DNA of 64,000 nt from Corydoras sp. C115. Its lineage: Eukaryota; Chordata; Actinopteri; Siluriformes; Callichthyidae. Below, one piece after another: positions 1-14,021 of this stretch. The stretch spans positions 1,709,001 through 1,773,000 of the forward strand of contig JAFMOC010000038.1 of the NCBI GenBank assembly GCA_019802505.1, written 5' to 3'. How positions within the stretch are numbered: position 1 is the stretch's first letter; each line of letters begins with the position of its first letter. Position numbers and translations under genes: made by a program. The notes beneath the pieces are model-generated. The model saw only the letters and a program-made list of their open reading frames with translations, was not told the origin of the DNA and did not search any database.

Positions 1-123
1 CAAAACAAAAAATTATCATTGAATTTTAGATTTGTTACAAAATTTTTTTCACATAAAAAATTCTGAAATGTCATTATTACATTTGTGTTAACATTCTATT
101 TGTGTTTAGATTAGATCAGTCAC

Positions 124-3100
124 CTTTCTGGGGCCATCACTTTTAATTTGGTGTTGAGTAATAGAGAGAGGTCAATGAAGGCAGACTCGTAGAGGCGCCT
201 GACGAACAGCTGAGATGTTCTTTCAATGCGTGGCACTTCCATGCTCCAGACATAATAGGTGCAAGTGATGAACCCAAGCCACATGCAGATACCTTCAAGC
301 GCAAGCACGGAAAAAGGCCAAACTGCATAATGACTGTTGAGTGTTGTTCTGCAGATGCTGTTGGAAATCTCCAGGAGAACCACTGGTGTTGTGTTAGTGG
401 ACCTGACATTGACAAGACTTGAACAAAAGTCTAGAAATGGGTTGTAGATTGATGTGTAGTTATAAGATGAATCAGAAACTATTGAAGGTTCAGACCCCCC
501 AGCTAGGTTGCCAGCTCGTGTCACAAAAATAGCTATACCTACAATCAGAGTGACTGGCCCAGTCATTGTCACTGGTAGAGCAAAGCTCATCCTCACAGCA
601 TGAATCTTGCAAGCCACGACTCCAAACCAGTGGCAAGCAGCAGAACAGAATGCTTGTAGAAAATACAATCCAAGGCCTATTTCAAGGGCTTCAGCACTGA
701 CTTGCGAATAGGCCGCAAATTCGATAGGAGTCTCAGCAAGCAGGCCATAATAAAAGAAGTACACAACGATTATGACAATTATCCTCATGAGACTGGTAAC
801 CATAAAGACAAAGTCTCTAAAGCCATCCAGTTTATCTAGCATTTCCTGAATACTGTTACTGGCCTGCAAGGAGTTCTCCCACCAATTAAAAGAAACAAGA
901 AGAGAACCAAATATTGCAAGGCCAACATATATGTAAGAGTCATTATTTTGGTTTGAGACAAACGATGAAATCCGCACATAGTAGTCAGTAATTAGCAGGC
1001 CATAACCAGTAAGCACAAGAAATATGGAGCAAATAGGGAAGATGATCATCCAACTGTGGCGCTGAAGACGAAAGATAACATGAAGTAGAGCAGTGACAAT
1101 GCAAACTCCTCCAGTTATGAAGAGGTTGGTGAGCACATCTAACTGAGGCATCACAATCAGAACCACAATTGAAGTTCCCAATGCCACCAGAATTTCAATC
1201 CCTGAAATCTTTAAAGAACAAAACAAAGTAAAATTAATTCTTAATATGGACATTACATTAAGATTTGTGCGCACTTCAAAATAAGCTATCTAATACCAAT
1301 TATTTAAATGCAATTATATCATCTTCTTTGTATTTTGTTTTATAAAGCTGCTAACAATTTTAGATATCTGTAGCATTAAGCAAATACATTATTTATTTAA
1401 AAAACAAATTATTATATAACTATAATGATCTTTTCATTTTTTTCATAAATACAATAACAAAACCGCTTTTTTAAGCAAAGCTCTAACACAATTACAATGT
1501 CAGGACTTATGTTCTTTTCATTACCATATTTAGTGATTCCTTATAGGTTTTTGTGTTACACTCTAAAAATCTAGACTCACAAAAATACATTTTTAAATGA
1601 TATAAATAAAATAATAATAATAAATAAACTGGCACATTTTTATGTAGTATTGTAAATTTTAATTTAGACTATAAGAGTGTCTAAGAAGTGTGCATGTGCA
1701 TGTATGTCTCACAACTTACAATTCCCATGATTTTCATGTCTGGTGCAACATAACTTTTAAAAGCACATTTCCATAAACATTTAAGGAACACCAGCAGGTT
1801 GGGGGTAATGAGGACACACATCAGCATTAGGACGTAGAACTGCTTATCAGTAGCACTCCTCAAAGATTTTGTACTAGAAAGTGTAGCCAGTGACATCAGA
1901 GAACCCTGCAAATCAACATTTACATACATATTTAATATGTTCCATGGTGTACAGTATACAGTATGGATTGATACATAAATTATTTATTAAATAACAAAAA
2001 AAGTGTTTGCAAAGTATTATAGCTGATTTAACAAAGCTTTGAATTTAAATAAGATTATGTCCACTGTTCATTATGCTATGTATAAAAAAACCTCCTAGAA
2101 AAAAGAGGTAAGAGAGTACAGTGTATCCATAGTTCAGACATGTCATGAATTGACCCCACGAACCTTCTTCAAGACCATAAATGTTACATATCAGGCTGTA
2201 CTGCAGTCTAAATAAACAGAATAGGTGTGTCTGTGATTGAGAAAATAAATGATAAGCAGAATAGAAACTAGGGGATTTATTAACTAAACATGTGATATGA
2301 AAATATCTAAAGCGTCATTATGAAATAAAACGTTGCATTTGAATAGATAGTACCACAAAAAACCACATTGATAATAATTTGTGCTTGGATTTTTATTATA
2401 AAGGATGCTTGAATTATGTGACAAACCAAACTTGAAAAAATACTTTCTTGTTTTTGTTCGAATGCTCTGAAATAACAGGTTATCTTTAAAGCATAATTAC
2501 TGTTCTTAAAGAAGCACATGCTCCTTGGTTTAGATGGGGTACACAAATAAACTGAAATGAAATTAAGTACTATATACCAAAAGATCAAGCAATGGCAATA
2601 ATTAATTTTGTTTTTATCAGTACTAAAGATCAGTCAATATTAAGGCATCTACAGATAACAATTGGTGCAAGTTTAGTTGAAGAAACTAACATGCAGATGA
2701 CTTTCAAAGAGTCTAAACGTATTTCTACGATAAAAAGGCATATATTTGCAGTGGCTGTGCAAAGCAACAGGTAAAACGTTTCTATTATTTTCTTGCTGAT
2801 TACATTAATAAGTAGCAACAATTCTTATTCTTGAATTAAAAATTAGGATTAAAACATGATAAAACCTAAAATGTGTTGGCTTCTCTTAATTAAGCTACAT
2901 TAGTCATAAATCATAAACTCTAATCTCATCCCTTTTATTTCTGACAATCTGTTTAACATCCTTTAGTAAATGTATTGTGTAATAGATTGAGGGCTATAGT
3001 GTATACTACTCATTCACACTAATACTTACACTTTATGTTTATTGGTCATAACTTTTTTAGTGTCATGTTTGCAGTTTCCTTATAGTCAGAATCTTTCAGA

Positions 3101-4398
3101 CTTTGTTCCAGTCTTAACTTCAACTTGTAGAAGTTTTCTATTTCCTTGTGTGGTTCAATGGCTGGCATTGTGGATCAGTGGGTAGTACCGTTCCTGGGGC
3201 TGTGTGGTCTTTCCATGTTTTCGTCATGTTTGCATGGGTTTATTCTGAAAGCTTTAAGTCAGGTGACTTAAAGATTGCACCTAAATGTGTGTGAGAATGT
3301 TTTTGTCTTTGCGAAAGACTTTAGTGGGCTTCCACAACTTCTGTTCAATGAATGTTCGCATGTGGCCGCATACTGACAAAAATTATTATTCGGTGTTATA
3401 TATACTGACACTGTCTGGTCTGATTGTGCACTGATTTTTCTCTGCCTTTCTTTTTATCCTATGTGTTTCAGCAATATTTTAACATTAAATAACAAACCCT
3501 TACCTTGCTAATGACAGCACTGACCAAAACAAGTAGACCCACTAATAATGACATTACTTTCTGCAGGAATAAAAATCCTGTCCTCTTCTTCTCTTTCTCT
3601 GCTCCAACAGGATTTAATTGGAATGGATCCCATGTGTCCCTGTAATAGTAACATAACATATATTTCAATACATACATTCATACACACACAAATACATACA
3701 GTACATACATATGAATACTAAAAGCAATGGTGAAAACCACTGTTGAATATGCAGCCATCAGATGCCATTGTTTAATAATTATATGAACTTGAGAGAGAGA
3801 GAGCTACATAATACTTGTAAATCAGTTTCACTTATGGCAATTAAGACACTACTGCCTCATTGAATTTAACTTAATTAATATTACACAAACCATATTAAAT
3901 CTTTTCAAAACAACATTGAGAGCACTGACTATGGGCCCAGAGTATTTCATCTGAAATGAAGCAAAAGACAGTGGAAATACATGCTGTGTTCAGAAAAGTC
4001 TACATTTTAGAATGTGATAAAATAAAAGTAATGGATACCATGTGTTAAAAATAAAAAAAAGACCATCCAGATTGTTTGCAAAGAAAAAACTAATCTGTGA
4101 TGGCATGAAGGTGCATATATGAGAAGGTACCACTAATGCAGAAATTCATTCATTCATTCATTCATTATCTTCCGCTTTGTCCGATATTAGGGTCGCGGGG
4201 GGGTTCCACATGCCCATCCAGGGGAGAACATTTCGGACGCTGGGCAGATACACCCAGGACAGGGTGCCAATCTATCGCTGGGCACACACTAGGGAATCCC
4301 TAGTGCTGAGAGGCGAACATGCTAACCACTAAGCCACCTTGCCGCCCTAATGCAGAAATTCATATTGTTATTTTGCATTGGAGTATAGTGTCATCAAA

Positions 4399-4437
<39 letters not shown>

Positions 4438-4977
4438 AGAAACTTTATCCAGGCTTCATTCTGCACTTCAACAACTATGGCTTAAAAGGCATCAAGTTTT
4501 TGTGATTGAGTCGATTTTGTAAAGTCGCACCATGAACTTTATTTTCCAAATTATTTAAAAGTATAGTTATGCCACAAAAAAAGGGTTATGCCACAACAAA
4601 TTGAACTCAGTTTGTCATTAAAACACTTAAATTCTGTTTTTTTCTGTTACTAAAGTAAACTAACAAATTACAGATTTCAGTTTTTATTGAGTTTTAAAAA
4701 CATGTTTCAGTAATTAAAAATGCTCAGCTCATTAAAACCCTCATTAAAAAAATCCAAAAGAAAGTTTGTATATATTTGACAAATATTTAATAACAATAAT
4801 AATCTACAATGTGTTATATAATAGTGGCTCAGATTGCTCTTTGATCTCAAGTGTTTTTGTGATAATATATTAATTTGTATATGATACATTAATAAACATT
4901 CATGTAAGTAGCAAAAATGTGTACATATACCTGTGTCTTCCCTCTCTTTTTTTACCCCTGTTCTTTAGTTCCTCCAT
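124..4977 (-). CDS. Chitin synthase, copy A (5' part; gene continues off the left edge)
   Basis: Family role: membrane glycosyltransferase that polymerises UDP-GlcNAc into chitin. Exons on the minus strand: 4931-4977 (ATG, Lys/Arg-rich start), 3504-3639, 1720-1905 and 124-1208, giving 484 codons plus 2 nt in one frame. All borders are AG/GT; the last donor is GTGACT. Only the N-terminal multi-pass membrane region is present; the catalytic half lies beyond position 1. Assignment rests on exon-by-exon similarity to complete copy B (6369-15741): shared TWDP/TWDV, VALG(T/S)SI, PQLDVLTN/PNFDILTN, SFNWWEN/SLNWWEN, CHWFGVVACKIHAVR/CRWFAVAACKMHAVR, and LYEAAFID-like segments. The long 124-1208 exon equals two exons of copy B. 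No frameshift or stop is seen, so it looks intact here, but whether the catalytic part survives cannot be judged. The start in exon 1 is the only ATG that fits the splice phase. Confidence 0.85.
3165..3380 (+). repeat. Degenerate SINE-like sequence
   Basis: GATCAGTGGGTAGTACCG, then TTTCCATGTTTTCGTCATG and GCATGGGTTT resemble the head and core of the V-SINE, heavily mutated. In intron 2 of chitin synthase A. Confidence 0.35.
4142..4349 (-). repeat. V-SINE, internally deleted
   Basis: Starts with (ATTC)n, then the 3' half of the SINE, and ends at the 5' head (..AAGCCACC.TGCCGCCC). The central conserved core is missing. Lies in intron 1 of chitin synthase A. Confidence 0.8.
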
Positions 4978-6368
4978 GATGTAATGCTAGTCCATCAAAT
5001 AATGGGTCTGTCACATTCAGTCACATCCAAAGAATACATACAATTTATTTAAGCCTGTTGTTTCAAGACGTTGCTGGAACCTTAGCCCTTCCGCATTTAC
5101 TGTCATCATAGTCATAAACAGGTACAAGGATCAACTGGGTAAATCCCAGTGAGGCTTAAACAGGAAATGATAAGTTTGTAAAATGTAAAAGTAACTGTTA
5201 ATATTGGCATATGGAGCATATTCTACTTCTATATTTTTACAGAATTTGGACTAAAAATGTTAGCAGTGCTTCAAGGTTTTGTATATTATAGCTCATTAAG
5301 TCCTGGTTGGTAAATTTTAGGATAGAGAATCATATTTAATACCGGTGTTCTTCTTTGAAATGAATGTCATCCGCAACAAAAATGTATTATAATGCAGTGT
5401 AACAACTATACTATAACTAACTATAATTGACTTTCACCAATCTACATGCTTTATTTTTTGGTATTACTCTTCTTCGAAAGCATGTTAGACATCATGTTAA
5501 ATGCTATATAAAAAATATGTTAAACCTTGCAGGGTTATTAAATGAACCTTTGCAATGAGCAGCAAAATGCAACATCAACAACAACAGCTCTTAACAGAAT
5601 TACAGAAAAAAATAAACATAAATAAATAGATTAAATATATATATATATTAAGTACTTAACATATCAAGATCAAGAAAATCACTATGCTAAATATACATTA
5701 GCTTGTTTATTTGAATGGCCTTTATAATATAAATACAATAATATATAATACAAATACAAAAGCTTCTAATCATTTGACAATTTGACTTACAATATTCTCT
5801 TCACTTTCATATAATAAAAAAAGTTAACACTACAATAATGAATCTTTAAAACTTTACTGTGCCTTAATGCCATGATTTCACAAAATAATACTTTAGAGAA
5901 ATCCATTTAAACAGACTGAATACCAGCAGGCACATTGATAATACTCTTTGTTGTAGAGTTAATGCTCTCCTGACTTATTGATTGATTAAACAAATTGCTC
6001 ATAATGGGTGGAGAAGAATGATAATGAAGGGAATGGAATATTTGTCATGAGGTTTATTATAAAACACCACTCATTCTTTCACAGCAGTATCAGATTAAAT
6101 ACAAAGTTCACTTCAGTTCTACTCAATGGTGTAATGATCTATTTTAAAGAAATACAAATAAATAACTCATACTCATAGATTATTTACACAACTGTAAAGA
6201 AGATAACATCTACATTTGTATTAAGGAAGTATTCCAATAGTTTAAAAAATGAACAATAACATTATAACAATAATAATAAGAATAATTACGACAATAATAA
6301 TAATACAGGCAAATAAAAATACCATGTTGGTGATCATTCTAACAGTAATAGCATAAAATAACAGAACA
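4978..6368. other. Intergenic DNA between the two chitin synthase genes
   Basis: This 1.4 kb lies between the start codon of copy A and the stop codon of copy B. It must hold the copy A promoter and the copy B 3' UTR. It is AT-rich, with a short (TA)n near 5636-5650 and ATA/AAT-rich runs near 6260-6310. No ORF, SINE or clear promoter motif was recognised. Confidence 0.6.
6053..6058 (-). promoter_or_regulatory. Possible poly(A) signal of chitin synthase copy B
   Basis: AATAAA on the minus strand, about 310 nt beyond the stop codon. Such hexamers are common by chance in AT-rich DNA, so the call is weak. Confidence 0.3.
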
Positions 6369-8792
6369 TCAGTGGGTTTTTTTTTTAGACATGATTGCTG
6401 AGATGATTCCTAGATATTCCATTAAACAGCCGCTTGTAAACATTTTGTTGATTTCCATCCAGTTTTCCTAAAGGAAATTCTAAAAAAAATTATAAATGTT
6501 ATTTTACAAAAGTAAACTAACTTTTACACATTTTATGCTGCTTCATCTTTACAAAAAAGATGTAGGAGAAACAAAAAGACTTACATCTTCACTGATCAGA
6601 GGCTTGAACCGTTTTATGGACTGTTTTCTCATCTTCCTGTTAGCAGCACTCACAGTCCCATTATAAGCAATGAAATGAATCAAAGTCTGAACTCTAAAAC
6701 AAAAATAAATACACATAAAACATGTTTGCTTTTTTGCTTTTTTAAAATCATCATTTAAAAATTGGTTGTATTTTATGGACAGAAATGTTATATGCAACAA
6801 ACAACAACACTCTATAAAATACTATTTTATTTTAGTTTATTTTATTATCAGGTACCTGTGCCACAGCATTGCTAAAAACTGTATGAGGAGAAGGCCTGCA
6901 AAACTAATGAGGAACATCAGTCCAATTGGATCAATGAAAATCTTCTCGTTGTCGTCTACGGTTCCGTTGGGGAAAACTTTGGGGATTGGGATGGTCACTC
7001 CACTACCAAGGGCTTGCAGGAAGAAAGTTGTCACAAGCCACAGGGCATTACAGATAAAAAACACAAAGGAAGCCTGGAAAGAAGGGAAAGAAAAGGATTA
7101 CTTTGGTGTAGAAAACAACATCAATATTATTGCTCATTATTGTGCAAAATCAAAAATCAGTAAACCAATACAATTACTTAATTATTATTATTTTATATTC
7201 TATTTAATTTATTTATTTATTATAAGTTTGACATATCCAACTAATTTTTGTCTTATTTTAATTAAAGAAAAAATATTGTTCCTGTATTAATTTAAATAAA
7301 TTAAATTCTTAGTAAATTCTTGGTTTCTCAATGCGTCTGTTTTCAAATTACTAATTACTGATGCAATTTCACACAAACCTTATTGCGCATATCTTTGAGA
7401 TCTGATGTGATTTTCTCCTCCTTTGCTTTGTTGTTTTCTAAAGGTTTCAGATATTCATCAATTAGGTCCACCCAAAACTTCTCTTCTTCCTGATGCATTA
7501 TAGAACAGAGACAATTTTAATGACAAACAAAAAAAAAAAAGGTACATTTTAACTTTTGTGGGCAGGGAGACTATTTATAGTTACCACGAGCTAAGAATTG
7601 GAACTGAAAAAACACAAAACTATAGTGAAATAAATAATTTTGTTTAAATTTTTGCCAAAGTCTATGAAAATGTATTGACACAAAGCTGTTCACAACTAAT
7701 AAGTGTAGTAGTTATAGGCAAGATTTAAGGTTCATCTGTGTGAAAGTGTATGTAAAGTACTCACCAGCAAAATGTGTGTGTGGGGGTATGTGTGTAATAA
7801 GCAATAAGTATGTACACAGCATTTAATTCTCACCTCCTCAAGACTGTGCTCCCTAAGGTAAAGTTCACCAGAACTTTTCTTCAGCTGTTTAATAAAACCT
7901 ATCAAAAAAACATTCATCATTATAACACAAAGCAATCCACTGACAATAATTAAAAGTACTTTCAAACATAAAAATATGAAAGTAAAATGTAAAAGGCTGC
8001 TACAAAATGGAATACTATATACTCTGGCATGAATAAAGTTTTATTAAAATTAAAATATTAAAGTTGTTTTGCATACTTACTGTTGTCAACCTTACAGTTC
8101 TCAATGTCATAGTCCTCATCATCAAAGTCCTCATCATCAATTTCACACACTTTAATCTCACTGTCCTCAGATAGTTTTCTTTAAAACAAGATTAAGACAA
8201 ACATTATAATATCATTTTATAAGTAAAAAGGTACATGGCATGTAACAGGATAGCTAATGTGAATATAGACTAATAACCCATTAAAACAAAAAACAAGAAG
8301 TAACAAAATCCTTACCTTTTATGTTGTTTATGAACTTTATTAATTCTAAGTGGAATCTCCTCATTTGTAGGTGTAGATGAGGTGGCTGGCTGCTGAGAGT
8401 TGTCTGGTTCTTGAGAGGCGTCAGGCTGCTGAGCACACACCACCTTTTCCTCTTTGTTGACCTGAAATTCCAGGTTGTATCCACAGAGCTTAAAAATCTT
8501 TTGACACTTAACGTTTTTCTGCATGGTCTCATTTTGTGACGTGCTTTGAGTGGTGGATTCACGTGTGCCCCATGACACATTGTTCATGTTTGTCATGGAG
8601 TAAATAGCCAGTAGAAGGTAACCACTGGGGATACAAATAATGTAGAGCAAACCATAAATGATCAGATGGCATTCATGTGGATGAAGAAAAGCAGTGACAA
8701 GGTACAATATGACGATGCCGATCAAGAACAAGCCACTTGGAGTCAGGAAGGTGTGCTCTTCCACAAGGGATGCTAACACGCACACGCACACG

Positions 8793-8830
<38 letters not shown>

Positions 8831-11800
8831 CAGATATTAGCATCATAATATCACTTTTGATTTTTTTTTTAAATAAATAAATAAATAAATAATAATAATC
8901 ATAATAAAAATAAAATTTAACCCATCACTCCCACCCACATACATACATATATGACTGATTATTACAAGGAAGTATTACTTACAAACAATGGATAGTAGTG
9001 TTCCAGTCATCAGAAAAGCATAGCATATGCTTAAGATGGCGGCAATGGTAATTTGAATGTCTGATTTACCATGCCCGAGGTAAAAACAAAGAGCCAGGTA
9101 AATCACAGGGGGAATAATTGCCAGGGTCAGTGCACTATTGGCATCTATGTCAAGGACAATTTGAAAACTTCCTGTAAAAAAAGAGAGATGAAACCATATA
9201 TTAAAAGTTATTTGTTATTTTATTTTTTATCATTATTTTATCATATTTTCTCATTTTTTAAAAGTAGTCTAGAAGTTAGTTTAATGTCCTTTAGTCTGAG
9301 ATTGAGCTCATTAATACATTTTGTTGGAGTATGTGAACACCAAAATGTTATATAATTCTATATAATATACAATTATATTAATAATTCTATAGATTAATAT
9401 ACAATCTATAGAAATACAGCACTGATTTAAAAAATCCCCCAGGCTTATTACTTCTAAAAAAAAAGAGAACAAAGTCATCACCTGCAATCATGAGGCAAAC
9501 TGTAGCTGGCCCTAAAATCGAGGCAGCCATGGTGATGGTCTGGTAGAGAATGTAGGGCACAGATATTGATTTGTTGAGTTGGGCAGTGAGCTTGCCACTG
9601 GATAGAAGGTCTAAAGTGTTAGCCATTGTGGATGGACCCCAGCGGCGCCGCTGATTGTAGAACTCTTTAAATTCCTGTGGAGCATTGGTGTACGAGTCTG
9701 AGGCAGCACTGTACTCAACTCTCCAGCCTTGCTGCAGAATCAATGTACACAACCAGCGGTCCTCACCTAAAAAAAAAAAATAAAAAAAAAAATAGAGTCT
9801 TAGATAGAGTAAACTAGACGGCTAAGTTTAGAGTTAAATCCAGAACAAGCTGTTCACTTGACACAGATTAGCAGCAGAGTACTCACCCTGATCGTACTGT
9901 AAATAGTGCGCTGCTTCAGTTGATTTGGTTGTGTATTTCTTCATGACATTGTCACTCATGAGAGCCGATGCACGCATCAGACTAAAGCAGCCTGGGCTGC
10001 ACAATACACATCCAAACACATGCTCAGCTGTCTTCTGAAGCCAGTGGCCCACAGCATACTCAAACTTTTGGTACCAAACCATGGGTCCTGCAACACAAAT
10101 GAAAATTTGTCATATATATATAACTTGAAAATTTGTTGTGGGGCGACACGATGACGCAGTTTCCTTCCTGCAGCCCAAAAACATGGATTTAAATTAAATG
10201 GTTGATCAAAATCAACCATTTATATAGAGGATAAATTGCCTCTATATAATGTGTGTGTTTGGTCTGTGTGAATGAGTATGTACCCAGCAATGAATTGTCT
10301 ATTGTGTACCTAATTGTGTATCTGAACCCACTGAATGGTCATTGGGAATCCCCCTGTGACCTTAACAGAGGATTAAATGAGTTATGATATAGGATGAGAT
10401 ATTTGTTGTGTATTTCATGTTGTTTGATTGATCACCTGTGCCAGTGGGATGGATCCTGCCACACGCAGCACCAACATCAGGGTACAACTTGAGCCGATCC
10501 ACTAAAAGCATGACCGCAGAGGGCTGAAAATCTGTATCACCATCTAGCGCCAAAATATAGGTGTTTTCTTTGGCTTTCTGTTAGAAATAAGTCACAATTT
10601 ATTTTTCATTTCACTGATGTTTACCCATGAAAGATTTCATCATATCCATTTAAAGATGACCCTTCTTACATTGAGGATCTCTTCAACATTTGATACTTCA
10701 TTCCTCAACAAGTAGTATTTCCTGTGCAGTTTCCAGCCAAGCAGGTAGTACATGTACATAATCTGTAGGAAAAATAATTATAGTTTACAGTGAAGTCTTA
10801 TGATGATTAACATTGACATCATTATTTTTTATCAGCTAAAATCATGTGTTTTTGCAACGACATTCAAAAACCAGTCCAGCTACATGGGATAGAAGGTTTG
10901 ATAAGACTAGGACTTTATCAAGAATTTGTTGACTGTAAATAATATTATTACTGAAATTACAGGATTTTGTTTATAATAACTGGGATTTTATTACATTAAA
11001 ATGTTAAAGGTTTACATAAAACAATCTATATGCATATACTGTTTTTAGGCAAATACAGAGATTAGAATTTGACCCAAAAATGTAGTCCTAGTTTTGGTGG
11101 TGTATTTCAGTGGAGTGGTTTCAGAACTACACCCCTAAGTCTACTGCAAGGTTCTAATGGTATAATCTAAATCACAAAACGAAAAAAGAGAGCTTATCTC
11201 TCTCTCTCTCTCTCACACAAATTAGAACATTTTAGTTAAAGATTAGTAAAAGCTGTTAATACACACATCATGTCTCTATGCTCTCACCTGAGACCATCTC
11301 TTTTTGTGACGTATCTGATGCTTGTCTTTCATGTGAACAAACAATGAGTTTCCATGAGGAAGTGTATACTGAAGACGGCAGCCGTACGGCGTCTGGAAGA
11401 TTTTCTGTTTTTGAAGTGTCCGTCGTTCTCTAAATACATTCTTACCATCATCTGTAAAAATTCTGTGTGTTTGAAAAAACATACATATATTAAATATAAG
11501 GACTAGTAAAAAAATTTCTTGAAATCAAGTGATTTAAGAATTAAACATTTTAACATTTAATACTAATATTTGTTTTATTTAAAGCTGTATGCAAAGGTTT
11601 GGTAATCTGACATTTTACAAAGTTCAAAAGCTGTTGGTTTTTGAAGAGCAAAAATAAAATATTCATATGTTTACCGACTTAAAAAAAATGTAAAAAAAAA
11701 AAATTGTTCAATTATAATTAATCAATATATTAACCAAAAATTTTATGGTAGCATTTAAACTCTTTACTGGATAGATCAGGAGCACTGTTTTTGTCAAATG

Positions 11801-13926
11801 GGGCATGTGAAACTGGGAGTTTTTAGCATTGCCATCATATAAGAACCAACGGACCTGATTGACTAAGACCTATGACATCATGTATAACAAAAAAGGAATG
11901 AAGCACTGCACCCAGGGGCACTCCAGTGTTCACCTGATGCCATTATGACACCCCTCATATCAATGTCACTTTAAGGACTTTTCTGGAAGAAGTCTCATCT
12001 AATCTGCTTATATGCCATGTTTGGGAATTGAAGTGTCAGTAAATTAAATCAATTAATTAAAGTAAAACTTTTATTAACAAAAATGTTAATAAAACTTGAA
12101 ATTTGACCAGGGGTCTCCAAACCTTCACATGAGTCTGTATAACATGTTAGATATTACATGCTTAAATATGATCACTTACATGTACACTTGTTTGATTACT
12201 TCAGCCAGGGTCTCTGCATACTCATTGACACGCCTTTTGTTGTCTTTGGTCACGAAAGCATCATCAAAGTAAATATGGCTTTCAAAACTTACATCATTGA
12301 ACTGGTTCCTTTTGGGTCGGAATTTGTCAATCCTTATATGGAAACAATGAAATACTTTATGTATGCATATATTTTATAATAAATAGCTTAGTGTTAGAAA
12401 ATATTCTCTGCTGTGTTATATATTCTCATCCAGACTCATCGTCATCTATTTACCTGAACATTGAGATGATCATCTTCATCATTTCATCTGCAGTCTCATG
12501 CCACATGGTGGCACAAAGGTATATGGTCATTCTTTCTGTCTCTTTGCTGGTGAAAATTCCAAAAATCTTTACACCAGTAAACAAAACCAATAGCAATAGT
12601 TTAATGTTAAGGTTACATTTAATTACCTGTTATTCTTGACGTGTTGGACAATTTCAAACTTGGTGTTCAGCAGCATGGACTGATCAATGAAAGCTGCTTC
12701 ATAAAGGTTGCGCATAAACAAGTCACTGGTCCTGACAATGCGTTGAGTATTCAAGAACCAAATATACAGGGTGCAGAGAATCAGGCCAATCCACCAGCTC
12801 ACCAGTGAGCCTCCCAGAAGACTATAACTTCCTGCTGTGCCACCTGAGTAGACCGTGTGGTTACACATGCTAAATGTAAGATCGGTCAGCATTGCATTCA
12901 TGACACTGAGCCCAGGAGTTTTTACAACATCGAAGGTCTGGCAGTATTCATAAAATGAGATGTTGTTTGAAACCTGCAGATAAAGATGCATAAATGCATT
13001 GCACAAGCTTTTAGAAATCTACATCAAATTATGAGATCTTTTTGATTTAGCTTAGCAATTAATAATTTAGAATTGTAGTAGCTGTTTTATTTACCCCAGG
13101 TGTAGTGGTTAGAAATGGGATCCAGATAGCTAACACAAAGGCAGTCAGTGCAGCTGGAGAGGCAAAAATCAGAGGAATGATGAAGCAACGGCGTACAGCG
13201 TGCATTTTGCATGCAGCCACGGCAAACCAGCGGCACAGAGCAGAGGAGATGACCTGAATTGCAAACAGACTCAGGACGATGTTTTGGGTGGCCAATTCAA
13301 CTGATAGCACAGATGACCATTTCATGTCTGAGAGTTTCACAAAGGCTCCAAGAACAGTGAAGGTCACAACAATTCGCACCACACTGGACACGATGCCCAC
13401 AAAGTTTCGAGATCTGTGGATATCTCGAATGGTGTTATGGAAGAAAACTATTTTAAAAAGTGTGGCATAATTTTCCCACCAGTTTAGCGACACAAGATAA
13501 GTGCCTACTATTGCTAAACCCAGAAACAAGCCCATCTTCTGTCGTCCATTGTCCTCTTTAAGGTAATTTATAGCAAACAGGCAATAGCCAATCCCCATGA
13601 GAACAACAGCGGCTATAGATGTCACAGTAAATCTTCTATTTCCATGTGCCACTGCATTTGCGACCACCTGCAGCATGGCTGACAGCATGGCAACTCCATT
13701 TAATAGCATCACATTGGTCAGAATGTCAAAATTGGGCATGGCGACCAAAGTGATGATGGAGGATCCTAAGGCTACCAGGGTTTCCACCAAAACAACCTGC
13801 AAAGAATCATAGAATTGAATTAAAATATGAAGTAGTTATTTAGAATAATAACAAAGAAAGCAACTTCATCCATTCATCCATTACAACCTACAATATTAAA
13901 CCTATAGTCACACAATACTTTAGACT

Positions 13927-14021
<95 letters not shown>

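Noticed and set aside
120..1274. Open frame of 384 codons as a separate single-exon gene
   Set aside because: It is exon 4 of chitin synthase A with intron sequence at both ends; upstream exons join in phase and copy B shows the same structure.
6766..7290. Plus-strand open frame of 174 codons
   Set aside because: It is antisense to chitin synthase B exon 18 and its introns; low-complexity AT-rich end.
12158..12639. Plus-strand open frames
   Set aside because: They are antisense to, or overlap, chitin synthase B exons at 12180-12332 and 12454-12546 and lack family features.
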